A stretch of DNA of 39,078 bases from an uncultured Caryophanales bacterium. GTDB lineage: Bacteria; Bacillota_I; Bacilli_A; RFN20; CAG-449. This document shows, in pieces, positions 10,294-18,842 of the stretch. A model generated the notes under the pieces. It did not search any database and had not been told where the DNA came from. It saw only the letters and a program-made list of their open reading frames with translations. Each line of letters opens with the position of its first letter. Positions within the stretch are counted from its first letter, which is position 1. Position numbers and translations under genes: made by a program. The stretch lies in contig CAMEOO010000008.1 of the NCBI GenBank assembly GCA_945929875.1, positions 1-39,078 on the forward strand, in the 5' to 3' direction.

Positions 10294-12471
10294 CTATAAA
10301 TGAAGCACTCTTTCTTTAATTTCTTCCGTTCTACCTTGATTCCAGAATTGAGTTCCGATGTATCCACAAGTTCTTCTTGCAACATTTAATTTAGATTGAT
10401 CGCGATTTCCACAACGTGGGCATTCCCAAACTAATTTTCCATCTTCATCTTTAACGATTAAGATTTCTCCATCGTAACCGCAACATTGACAATAGTCGCT
10501 CTTTGTATTTAATTCAGCATACATAATATTGTCATAGATGTGTTTAATAACTTCAAGTACCGCTTCAAGGTTATTTTGCATATTAGGTACTTCTACGTAA
10601 GAGATTGCTCCTCCTGGAGACAATTTTTGGAACTTAGCTTCAAAAGTCAATTTGTCAAATGCATTGATAGGTTCAGTGACTTTGACGTGATAACTATTAG
10701 TAATATAGTTTTTATCTGTTACCCCTTCAATAATTCCAAATCTCTTCTTTAAGCATTTTGAGAACTTATATGTTGTACTTTCAAGTGGTGTTCCGTATAA
10801 AGAATAATCGATATTTTCTTCTTTTTTCCATTTTGCAGTATATTCATTTAACTTTTCCATAACTTTTAGACCAAATTCAGTTCCTTCTGGATCAGTTAAT
10901 TTCTTTCCAGTCATGTAATAGACAGTTTCCCATAAACCTGCATAACCTAAAGATAAAGTTGAATATCCTCCATATAATAATTTATCGATCTTTTCACCTT
11001 TTTTAAGTCTAGCTAAAGCCCCATGTTGCCATAAGATTGGAGCCACATCGCTAGTTGTGCCTTTTAATCTATTGTGTCTAGCTTGTAAAGCGCGGTGACA
11101 TAAATTCATTCTATCGTCAAAGATTTTCCAGAATTCATCCATGTCTTTGTTACTTGAACAAGCGATATCAACTAAGTTAACTGTTACAACCCCTTGGTTG
11201 AATCTTCCATAATATTGAGCTTCCCCTTTTTCGTTTACAAAAGGAGTTAAGAAACTTCTACATCCCATGCAAGGATAGCAATTTCCATTTCCGTTTTTAT
11301 CTACTTTATATTCAAGCATCTTCTTTTCAGAAATATAGTCAGGAACCATTCTCTTAGAAGTTACTTTTGCTGCAAGTTTAGTCAAATACCAATACTTACT
11401 ATCTTCGTGGATGTTATCTTCTTCAAGAACGTAAATGAGTTTAGGGAAAGCCGGAGTAATCCAAACACCTTGCTCATTTTTAACACCTTGATATCTTTGA
11501 TTTAAACATTCTTCAATAATTAAAGCTAAATCATCTTTAGTTCTTGGATCTTTCACTTCATTTAAATACATAAAGACAGTTACAAAAGGAGCTTGTCCAT
11601 TTGTGGTCATTAAAGTAACTACTTGATATTGAATAGTTTGCACACCTTTTTTGATTTCTTCTCTTAATCTTTTTTCAACTATCGTAGAAATTTGTTCTTC
11701 ATCAAGTTGAGCGTGAGTTAAATTAATCTCTTCATAAACTTCTTTAGTAATCTTTTCTCTACTAACTTGAACAAAAGGAGCAAGATGAGACAAAGAAATA
11801 GATTGTCCTCCATATTGGCTAGAAGCAACTTGAGCGATAATTTGCGTAGCGATATTACAAGCGGTTGAAAAACTTTTTGGTTTTTCAATTAATGTTCCTG
11901 ATATTACTGTTCCATTTTGTAGCATGTCTTCAAGGTTAACTAAATCACAGTTATGCATATGTTGAGCAAAATAATCTGCATCGTGGAAGTGAATAATTCC
12001 TTCCTCGTGAGCTTCAACAATTTCCTTTGGAAGCAAAAATCTCTTAGTGATATCTTTACTAACTTCTCCAGCCATATAGTCTCTTTGAACAGAATTTACC
12101 GTTGGGTTCTTATTAGAATTTTCTTGCTTAACTTCTTCGTTATTACATTCTATCAAACTTAAAATTTGCGCATCGGTAGTATTTGATTGTCTAACAAGTT
12201 GACGATTATATCTATATGTAATATATTTACGGGCTAATTCGTGAGTTCCTTCACTCATTAATTCATCTTCAACGAAGTCTTGTATCTCTTCAACGTTTAA
12301 AGATCTCTTCATTTTTTTACATTTATCTACAACCTTATTTGAGATTCTCAAAATTTCTTCTTGAGATAATCTTTCAGAAGGCTCTACACTTTCGTTTGCT
12401 TTATGAATTGCCATTACAATTTTATTGACATCAAATTTTGCCTCAACGCCACTTCTTTTAATAACTTTCAT
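10294..12471 (-). CDS. nrdD: Anaerobic ribonucleoside-triphosphate reductase
   Basis: ATP-cone N-terminus VIKRSGVEAKFDVNKIVMAI, C-terminal CQCCGYDG...CPRCGNRD Zn site and RRTCGYIG glycyl-radical motif. Start moved from ORF start 12516 to ATG at 12471, preceded by GGAGG. Confidence 0.94.
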   Translation of the reverse strand: MKVIKRSGVEAKFDVNKIVMAIHKANESVEPSERLSQEEILRISNKVVDKCKKMKRSLNVEEIQDFVEDELMSEGTHELARKYITYRYNRQLVRQSNTTDAQILSLIECNNEEVKQENSNKNPTVNSVQRDYMAGEVSKDITKRFLLPKEIVEAHEEGIIHFHDADYFAQHMHNCDLVNLEDMLQNGTVISGTLIEKPKSFSTACNIATQIIAQVASSQYGGQSISLSHLAPFVQVSREKITKEVYEEINLTHAQLDEEQISTIVEKRLREEIKKGVQTIQYQVVTLMTTNGQAPFVTVFMYLNEVKDPRTKDDLALIIEECLNQRYQGVKNEQGVWITPAFPKLIYVLEEDNIHEDSKYWYLTKLAAKVTSKRMVPDYISEKKMLEYKVDKNGNGNCYPCMGCRSFLTPFVNEKGEAQYYGRFNQGVVTVNLVDIACSSNKDMDEFWKIFDDRMNLCHRALQARHNRLKGTTSDVAPILWQHGALARLKKGEKIDKLLYGGYSTLSLGYAGLWETVYYMTGKKLTDPEGTEFGLKVMEKLNEYTAKWKKEENIDYSLYGTPLESTTYKFSKCLKKRFGIIEGVTDKNYITNSYHVKVTEPINAFDKLTFEAKFQKLSPGGAISYVEVPNMQNNLEAVLEVIKHIYDNIMYAELNTKSDYCQCCGYDGEILIVKDEDGKLVWECPRCGNRDQSKLNVARRTCGYIGTQFWNQGRTEEIKERVLHL

Positions 12472-12745
12472 AAAAAATACCTCCAAAACGTCAACTAAAA
12501 AATAGGTTAGCACCATATTTTTTCAACATCATCAAAGCTTATTATTCTGCTTGATGCAATGTGAAAATATATTAACATTATGATACGTTAAAAACAATTA
12601 AAATATTCAAAAAAAATTTGAAAGTTTTTTTCTGTTTTTTCACTATTTTTTCATAAATTTTCTTTAGTAGTTTTTTAGTAGTTTTATTTTCTTAAATAAA
12701 CATATTATAATTGAAATATCTTTTAATTTTTTGGAGGTTTTATAT

Positions 12746-13945
12746 ATGAAAATAGAAGAAAAATTTATCCGCTACGTGAAAATTGATACAAAGAGCGATG
12801 AAAATTCCTCATCTACTCCTTCGACAAAATGTCAATTATCTCTAGGAAAGTTGCTGGTGGAAGAACTCCACTCTTTAGGAGTAAATAATGCCTACTTAGA
12901 TGAATTTGGTTTAGTGTATGCACAAATTGATGGTGACAAGACTAAAGATTCGATAGGACTAATCGCTCACATGGATACTTCTCCAGACTTAGATGGAGGA
13001 AATTTTGAACCTAGGGTCATTCCTTCTTACGATGGAAAAGATATTAAGTTAAATGATCAATATACATTAAGTCCGAAAGATTTTCCTTCTTTAAAAGACA
13101 AAATCGGTCACAAACTAATCGTCACTGATGGAAATCATCTTCTTGGAGGAGATGATAAAGCTGGAATTAGCATCATTATGTCTATCGTAGAGTATTATAT
13201 TAAGCATCCAGAAATAAATCACGCTCCAATTAAAATTTGCTTTACTCCCGATGAAGAAGTTGGTCGAGGAAGTGAAAACTTTTCAGTAAAAAAGATGGAC
13301 GCAAAAATTGCTTATACTTTAGATGGGGGCAAATATAACGATATCAACTATGAAAATTTTAACGCTTATTCTTTAGAAGTAGATATACAAGGAGTTTCTA
13401 TTCATCCAGGAAGTGCAAAAGGTATCATGGTCAACGCCTCTCTTGTGGGTAATGAATTCGTCTCTTTATTACCTAAAGATAAAATTCCAAGTAAAACAGA
13501 AGGATATGAAGGCTTTAATCATTTAACTGATATAGTAGGTAATGTAGAAGAATGTAAACTTTATTTCATTATTAGAAATCACGATGACAACTTAGCTAAA
13601 GAGCAAATAAAGGAGTTCTATCACATTCAAAGCCTATTACAAAAGAAATATCCAACTTCAAAAATTGAAATAAAAGTAAAAGAATCTTATAAAAATATGA
13701 GAAGTTACTTTGATAAAGACTTTTCTGCGATAGAAAAAATAACAAAAGCGATGAAAAAATTAAGTATAGAGCCAACATTCACTCCAATTAGAGGAGGAAC
13801 TGATGGGGCTAGTATCACCTTTATGGGACTACCTTGTCCAAACATTGGAACTGGTGATTACAATTGCCACGGACGATATGAATATGTCGATGTCGACGAA
13901 ATGTATTTAGTTTTTAATATTGTCAAAGAATTACTTCAATATTAA
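12746..13945 (+). CDS. pepT: Peptidase T (tripeptide aminopeptidase, M20)
   Basis: IGLIAHMDTSPD, HLLGGDDKAGIS, FTPDEEVGRG, RGGTDGASITFMGLPCPNIGTG. Start moved to ATG 12746, after TTGGAGG. Confidence 0.93.
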   Translation: MKIEEKFIRYVKIDTKSDENSSSTPSTKCQLSLGKLLVEELHSLGVNNAYLDEFGLVYAQIDGDKTKDSIGLIAHMDTSPDLDGGNFEPRVIPSYDGKDIKLNDQYTLSPKDFPSLKDKIGHKLIVTDGNHLLGGDDKAGISIIMSIVEYYIKHPEINHAPIKICFTPDEEVGRGSENFSVKKMDAKIAYTLDGGKYNDINYENFNAYSLEVDIQGVSIHPGSAKGIMVNASLVGNEFVSLLPKDKIPSKTEGYEGFNHLTDIVGNVEECKLYFIIRNHDDNLAKEQIKEFYHIQSLLQKKYPTSKIEIKVKESYKNMRSYFDKDFSAIEKITKAMKKLSIEPTFTPIRGGTDGASITFMGLPCPNIGTGDYNCHGRYEYVDVDEMYLVFNIVKELLQY

Positions 13946-14293
13946 TAAAGTAAGTTCTTCTTCCTTATTGATAGTTATAATCAAATTATCGGTATAATCA
14001 AATAATTGAATTGGTTTATTATATATATCAAAAAAATAATAAGCATACATCATTAAAAATTCATTAGTTTTCTTTTCTTTAAACTTAACTTCTATATTTA
14101 TTTGTTTTGTTCCATAAGAAGAAAAACTCACCACTTCATCTTGCAAATAAACTTCCACTTCATTTTGCTTATTTAACGTATCTAAACTATGATTGTAATA
14201 AATAAATGAAGTGATAATAAAACTGATGATAAATAAAAAAAAGACAAATCCTAAGTAAACTATCATTTTATATACCCCTTTTAATATTTTCAT
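13931..14293 (-). CDS. Small single-TM protein of unknown function (120 aa)
   Basis: N-terminal hydrophobic segment MIVYLGFVFFLFIISFIITSFIYY; tail-to-tail overlap with pepT. Confidence 0.4.
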   Translation of the reverse strand: MKILKGVYKMIVYLGFVFFLFIISFIITSFIYYNHSLDTLNKQNEVEVYLQDEVVSFSSYGTKQINIEVKFKEKKTNEFLMMYAYYFFDIYNKPIQLFDYTDNLIITINKEEELTLLILK

Positions 14294-14330
14294 AATCTCA
14301 CAAGATTTATTATTTGAAAAAAAGTGGTAT

Positions 14331-14792
14331 TTATACTTTGGTTTGTCTTTTCTTTTTAAAATAATTTTGGATGATGGATCTACATTCTTCCTCTAGGATT
14401 CCACCTTCATATTCAGGGTGGTGATTTATTTTTTCTAGGTTGAATGTTTTAACAAGAGAAGTTACTCCACCTTGTTTAAAATCATACGCTCCAAAATAAA
14501 CTTTTTTTATTCTAGATTGATAGATGGCCCCAGCGCACATGATACATGGTTCTAAAGTGACGTACAGTTCACAATCAAGAAGTTGCCAATCATCTAATTT
14601 CTTTGAAGCTTTCTTTATCGCATTTATTTCACAATGAGAAGTAACTAATTTATCTTTTTCTCTCGTATTATGGGCTCTAGCGATGATTTTATCATCTTTA
14701 ACGATAACACACCCAATTGGCACTTCATCTATTAGTTCTGCTTTTTTTGCCTCTTTTAAGGCTATTTTCATATATTTTTCTTTTTGTTCCAT
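14331..14792 (-). CDS. tadA: tRNA-specific adenosine deaminase
   Basis: HCEINAIKKASKK and TLEPCIMCAGAIYQSRIKKVYFGAYD zinc deaminase motifs. Start moved to MEQKEK (14792) because the longer ORF runs into the SRP RNA. Confidence 0.92.
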   Translation of the reverse strand: MEQKEKYMKIALKEAKKAELIDEVPIGCVIVKDDKIIARAHNTREKDKLVTSHCEINAIKKASKKLDDWQLLDCELYVTLEPCIMCAGAIYQSRIKKVYFGAYDFKQGGVTSLVKTFNLEKINHHPEYEGGILEEECRSIIQNYFKKKRQTKV

Positions 14793-14802
14793 AATTAATA
14801 AA

Positions 14803-14878
14803 CCACCGCACATACAAGCTCAGTTTAGGGCTGCTACCTTCCGATCCTGACCCGGTTCGCCTACTTATATTGCGATGG
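14803..14878 (-). ncRNA. ffs: Bacterial small signal recognition particle RNA (4.5S/SRP RNA)
   Basis: Minus strand GCGAACCGGGTCAGGATCGGAAGGTAGCAGCCCTAA is the conserved SRP core; ends CCATCGCA/TGCGGTGG pair; extended -10 TGATATAAT (14891-14886) just upstream. Confidence 0.92.
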
Positions 14879-14963
14879 CATTAGTATTATATCACATGTA
14901 ATTAAGTTTTATCACTTATTATTTGTAAAAGACCAATAAATTGAAAGATAAAAAATTAATACT

Positions 14964-15533
14964 TTATTCTAAATATGGATTATACGAGTAAAAACACACG
15001 CAATTTAAAGAACTAAATATTGCTGGATTTACCCCATAAACTATCATTCCTTCATCAAAATAATCTAACGTGTGAAAAGATTCATCTTTATCAATAACAT
15101 AGATATTTTCATAATTTGTTAGTTGATTTGGTTCTTTTACTAAAGATTTTTGTCCGTTTACGTTTTCTATTTTAAACTCTATTACATTTCCTTTATAAAG
15201 AGTAACATTAGTGATGTTTCCTTCTTTTATATTACAAACTCCTGGATAAGTTTCTTGGCAATAAAAATCTTCCAAAAAAGTAATTTCAAGAACATCTCCT
15301 CCAATTACTTTTTCTATTCCATAATCTTTGATATCAAAATAGGGAAAATAAGAATCAAAAAGAAGAGTCAATTTATTTTCAATATGCATTCCGTAATCAT
15401 AGTTTACCATGACATAACCGTGATACTTTTTTGTATCTATAGATAAAGAAGAATTATTTTCATTTTTGCTACATGAAAATAAGCAATTCAATAAAAGACA
15501 TAAAGTTAATAAAAAATATTTTCTTTTTTTCAT
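14964..15533 (-). CDS. Small putative lipoprotein of unknown function (189 aa)
   Basis: Signal peptide with Cys-containing lipobox-like CLFSC; no recognised domain. Confidence 0.45.
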   Translation of the reverse strand: MKKRKYFLLTLCLLLNCLFSCSKNENNSSLSIDTKKYHGYVMVNYDYGMHIENKLTLLFDSYFPYFDIKDYGIEKVIGGDVLEITFLEDFYCQETYPGVCNIKEGNITNVTLYKGNVIEFKIENVNGQKSLVKEPNQLTNYENIYVIDKDESFHTLDYFDEGMIVYGVNPAIFSSLNCVCFYSYNPYLE

Positions 15534-15618
15534 AAATTTCCCTTCTTAAAAATTAAGACAAATTAGCATTTCAAATTGGTGCATCGACAATTCCTATTTA
15601 TGAGGTTAAAAACTATTT

Positions 15619-15930
15619 TTAGATAATTTTATTATAGTCTCTCATAGAAAACAAAACTCTCACCACTTGAACTTCTTTATTTTCTCTGCGATAGAACACG
15701 ATGTAATTATTAACAATTAATTTATGAATTGATTTATCTTTTACATATTCATTATTTACATACGGAAAACTATTAGGAAATCTACAAACATTATCAAGCG
15801 CTTCTTCAAAATCGTTAATTTGTTTATTTGCCGCAGATGGGTTGTGAAGATTTTTACTAATATATTTAAATATTTGCTCCATATCATTTTGAGCTGAAGG
15901 AAAAATAATTAACTTATATTTATTTTCCAT
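15619..15930 (-). CDS. RelE/ParE-family toxin
   Basis: KLIIFPSAQNDMEQIFKYISKNLHNPSAANKQI...NYIVFYRRENKEVQVVRVLFSMRDYNKII is a RelE/ParE pattern; overlaps upstream antitoxin. Confidence 0.85.
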   Translation of the reverse strand: MENKYKLIIFPSAQNDMEQIFKYISKNLHNPSAANKQINDFEEALDNVCRFPNSFPYVNNEYVKDKSIHKLIVNNYIVFYRRENKEVQVVRVLFSMRDYNKII

Positions 15931-16195
15931 ATTTTTCTTTCATTGAAGAAAAGAATTCTTTCCCTTCAACTCCTTTTATACCATTTTCTACTTGATCCAA
16001 TGAATCATTAAGTAAAGTAGCTACTTGTACTTTTGAAAAAAACTCTTCATAAAGTTTTATACTCATCAAAACTGCTTCGCCATAGCCATTTCTAGTAATC
16101 ACAATAGGCACTTCGCTTTCTTGACATTGTTTCATGATATTGGAAGTATTTTTTAATTCATTAACAGGAATTATTTTAGGTAAAGATTGATTCAT
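15920..16195 (-). CDS. Phd/YefM-family antitoxin
   Basis: KIIPVNELKNTSNIMKQCQESEVPIVITRNGYGEAVLMSIKLYEEF. Start moved to MNQSLPKI (16195) with GGAG upstream. Confidence 0.85.
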   Translation of the reverse strand: MNQSLPKIIPVNELKNTSNIMKQCQESEVPIVITRNGYGEAVLMSIKLYEEFFSKVQVATLLNDSLDQVENGIKGVEGKEFFSSMKEKYGK

Positions 16196-16268
16196 AAAAA
16201 TTCTCCTTATTTTATTTTGTTCTTTTTGTGGTAAAATTATACCATAATTTATCAATAAATTAAAGAAA

Positions 16269-16296
16269 AAAAGTAGATCATTTCTAGATCTACTCT
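16269..16296 (-). terminator. Intrinsic terminator of serS
   Basis: Minus strand AGTAGATC-TAGAAAT-GATCTACTTTTTTT. Confidence 0.75.
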
Positions 16297-16303
16297 CATA
16301 TTA

Positions 16304-17584
16304 CTAAGGTTTTAAAACTTTTGTTCCACCCATGTATGGCCATAATACTTCAGGAATATCTACTGATCCATCTTCGTGAAGGAAATTTTCAAGGATAGCG
16401 ATCAACATTCTTGGAGGGGCAACTACCGTATTATTTAATGTATGAGCGAAGTAATTCCCATTTTCTCCTTTAATTCTAATTCCAAGTCTTCTAGCTTGTG
16501 CATCTCCTAGATTTGAACAAGACCCAACTTCAAAGTATTTTTGTTGTCTTGGTGACCACGCTTCTACGTCGATTGAACGTACTTTTAGATCCGCTAGATC
16601 GCCAGAGCAGCATTCTAAGGCTCTAACTGGAATGCCCATAGAAGTAAATAGTTCTACCGTGTAGTGCCATAATTTATCAAACCAAACTGGAGAATCTTCT
16701 GGTTCACAAACCACGATCATCTCTTGTTTTTCAAATTGGTGAATACGATAAATTCCTCTTTCTTCTATTCCATGAGCCCCTTTTTCCTTTCTAAAGCAAG
16801 GTGAATAAGAAGTTAAAGTTAAAGGTAATTTTGCTTTATCGTTAATCGTATCGATAAATCTACCAATCATTGAGTGTTCGCTAGTTCCAATTAAATATAA
16901 ATCTTCTCCTTCGATTTTATACATCATTTGGTCCATTTCACTAAATGACATTACTCCAGTAACGACATTGCTTCTAATCATAAATGGAGGGATGCAATAA
17001 GTAAACCCTTTATTGATCATAAAATCTCTTGCATAAGCAATTACCGCTTCGTGAAGTCTAGCAACATCACCTAATAGATAGTAAAATCCATTACCTGCAA
17101 CTTTTCTTGCGGAATCTAAATCGATTCCATGTAGTTTTTCTAAAATATCTAAATGATAAGGAACAGGAAAAGGTGGTACTTTTGGCTCTAAGAATCTTTC
17201 TCTTTCCACATTTTCACTGTCATCTTTTCCAATTGGAACAATAGGATCGATGATATTTGGAATTGTCATCATTCTAACTTTTAATTGTTCAGATAATTCA
17301 TTTTCTTGCTTTTCAATATCGACAAGAAGATTATTGATCTCTACAACTCTTCGTTTTAAAGCATTTGCTTCATCAACTTTCTTTTCTCTCATTAACTGAC
17401 CAATTTTTGAACTTGAAGCGTTTCTTTCCGCGCGTAAATTTCCACCTTCATTTTTTAACGCTCTAATCTTTTCATCTAAAGCGATAACTTCATCAACTAA
17501 AGGTAGTTTTTGATCTTGGAACTTTTTCTTGATGTTTTCTTTAACTACATCTGGATGTTCCCTAACAAATTTAATGTCTAACAT
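16304..17584 (-). CDS. serS: Seryl-tRNA synthetase
   Basis: MLDIKFVREHPDVVKENIKKK...FRKEKGAHG...RIHQFEKQEM...class II motifs; 426 aa. Confidence 0.96.
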   Translation of the reverse strand: MLDIKFVREHPDVVKENIKKKFQDQKLPLVDEVIALDEKIRALKNEGGNLRAERNASSSKIGQLMREKKVDEANALKRRVVEINNLLVDIEKQENELSEQLKVRMMTIPNIIDPIVPIGKDDSENVERERFLEPKVPPFPVPYHLDILEKLHGIDLDSARKVAGNGFYYLLGDVARLHEAVIAYARDFMINKGFTYCIPPFMIRSNVVTGVMSFSEMDQMMYKIEGEDLYLIGTSEHSMIGRFIDTINDKAKLPLTLTSYSPCFRKEKGAHGIEERGIYRIHQFEKQEMIVVCEPEDSPVWFDKLWHYTVELFTSMGIPVRALECCSGDLADLKVRSIDVEAWSPRQQKYFEVGSCSNLGDAQARRLGIRIKGENGNYFAHTLNNTVVAPPRMLIAILENFLHEDGSVDIPEVLWPYMGGTKVLKP

Positions 17585-17604
17585 TTTCTTCTCCTTTTCT
17601 TAAA

Positions 17605-17815
17605 AAAATCCCTAGGCGTAAAATAACACCTAGGGACGAATAACCGTGTTGCCACCCTGATTGCAATAATATAATATTGCCACTTAACATTACTTTAACG
17701 CAGTAAACGGAAGGGTTAACTTCTTCCTCCAGGATGGATTTTATTATCTATCAATACTTTTTTTCACCAACCAAAAGTTCTCTATAAATGATAAATAACT
17801 ACTTTTCCTTTCATC
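17605..17815 (-). promoter_or_regulatory. T-box riboswitch leader of serS with terminator/antiterminator
   Basis: Minus strand AGGGTGGCAACACGG T-box sequence (~17645-17659), AGAGAACTTTTGGTTGGTG stem I element, terminator TCCCTAGGTG...CGCCTAGGGATTTTTTT; candidate specifier UCC in AAAATCCATCC. Confidence 0.9.
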
Positions 17816-17828
17816 GGACAAATATATT

Positions 17829-18830
17829 TTATTCTTGAGGTAAATTTAAATCAATATATTTCTCTAAGATTTGTTTTAACTTTTCACTACTATTTTCATA
17901 GCTGTTATTCTTAGCTATTTGATAGGCTTTATCGATTGTTGAAATTTCATTATTCAAATACTTATTGATTAGCAAAGCCATTTCATTTGATGAGAAAGCT
18001 AGTAAACAGTTTTCATTATCAATTAATAAATCACCTGTAAAATGAGTATTATATGTAAATATTTGCGTTTTGGTAATCATCGCTTCAAGAATGGTCATTA
18101 CTTCTTTATCAGCTTCTCTTGTTACGATAAAGAAACTTGATAAAAGCATCGCAGACTTAAAGATATCTTCATTGACAAATGATTTAAAAACAATATTTTT
18201 AGGTGCGTTATTTATTGCGCTCTTTATTTTTAAAGGTAATTTATAATGCTTTATACTTGGCCCAAAAACAAAGAATTTTATATTTGTAACAAGATTAGCT
18301 AAATCGATTAGATCTTGAATATCTTGATAATTCTTATAGCTAACTAATGCAAGCGCAAATTTTTCCTCTTTAACTAAACCTGCATATTGAAAGAAACTAC
18401 TTTTTTCTAAAGAAGATATATTAGTGAACCTTTCTTCTTTTACTGGTAAAGGTAAGATTTCAATCGGTGATTTTATCTCATTAGCGATCAATATCATTTT
18501 ATCCGCTTGACAGCTTACAAGGACAAGATCGCACTTATTTAAAATTCTTTTATCTTCAAAAGGAATTACTATATCGCTTAACGATTCATTTTTTGATAAT
18601 TTTTTGTTAACAAAATAATTGATGATAACTTTTTTCTTTAAAATATCTTTAACGTAAATAATTTCATTTTTTTGAGAAATATCAATAAAGTGAGCAAAAT
18701 CAAAATCTTGTTTGATATCTTCACAATAATCGATTCCTTTAAGATAATATAAAGTAGATAAATCTCGATTTAATCGATAACAAATATGTAAGAATTGTGC
18801 TTTGTTTTTATGTGACAGATAGACTTTCAT
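17829..18830 (-). CDS. Putative glycosyltransferase (GT4-like)
   Basis: C-terminal VTREADKEVMTILEAMITKTQIFTYNTHFTGDLLIDNENCLLAF resembles the GT4 nucleotide-sugar site; middle KFFVFGPS. Confidence 0.55.
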   Translation of the reverse strand: MKVYLSHKNKAQFLHICYRLNRDLSTLYYLKGIDYCEDIKQDFDFAHFIDISQKNEIIYVKDILKKKVIINYFVNKKLSKNESLSDIVIPFEDKRILNKCDLVLVSCQADKMILIANEIKSPIEILPLPVKEERFTNISSLEKSSFFQYAGLVKEEKFALALVSYKNYQDIQDLIDLANLVTNIKFFVFGPSIKHYKLPLKIKSAINNAPKNIVFKSFVNEDIFKSAMLLSSFFIVTREADKEVMTILEAMITKTQIFTYNTHFTGDLLIDNENCLLAFSSNEMALLINKYLNNEISTIDKAYQIAKNNSYENSSEKLKQILEKYIDLNLPQE

Positions 18831-18842
18831 AGTGAACTACCC

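Noticed and set aside
15150-15446. 98-aa plus-strand ORF antisense to the 189-aa lipoprotein
   Set aside because: Composition is typical of antisense AT-rich frames; the minus-strand frame has a signal peptide and lipobox.
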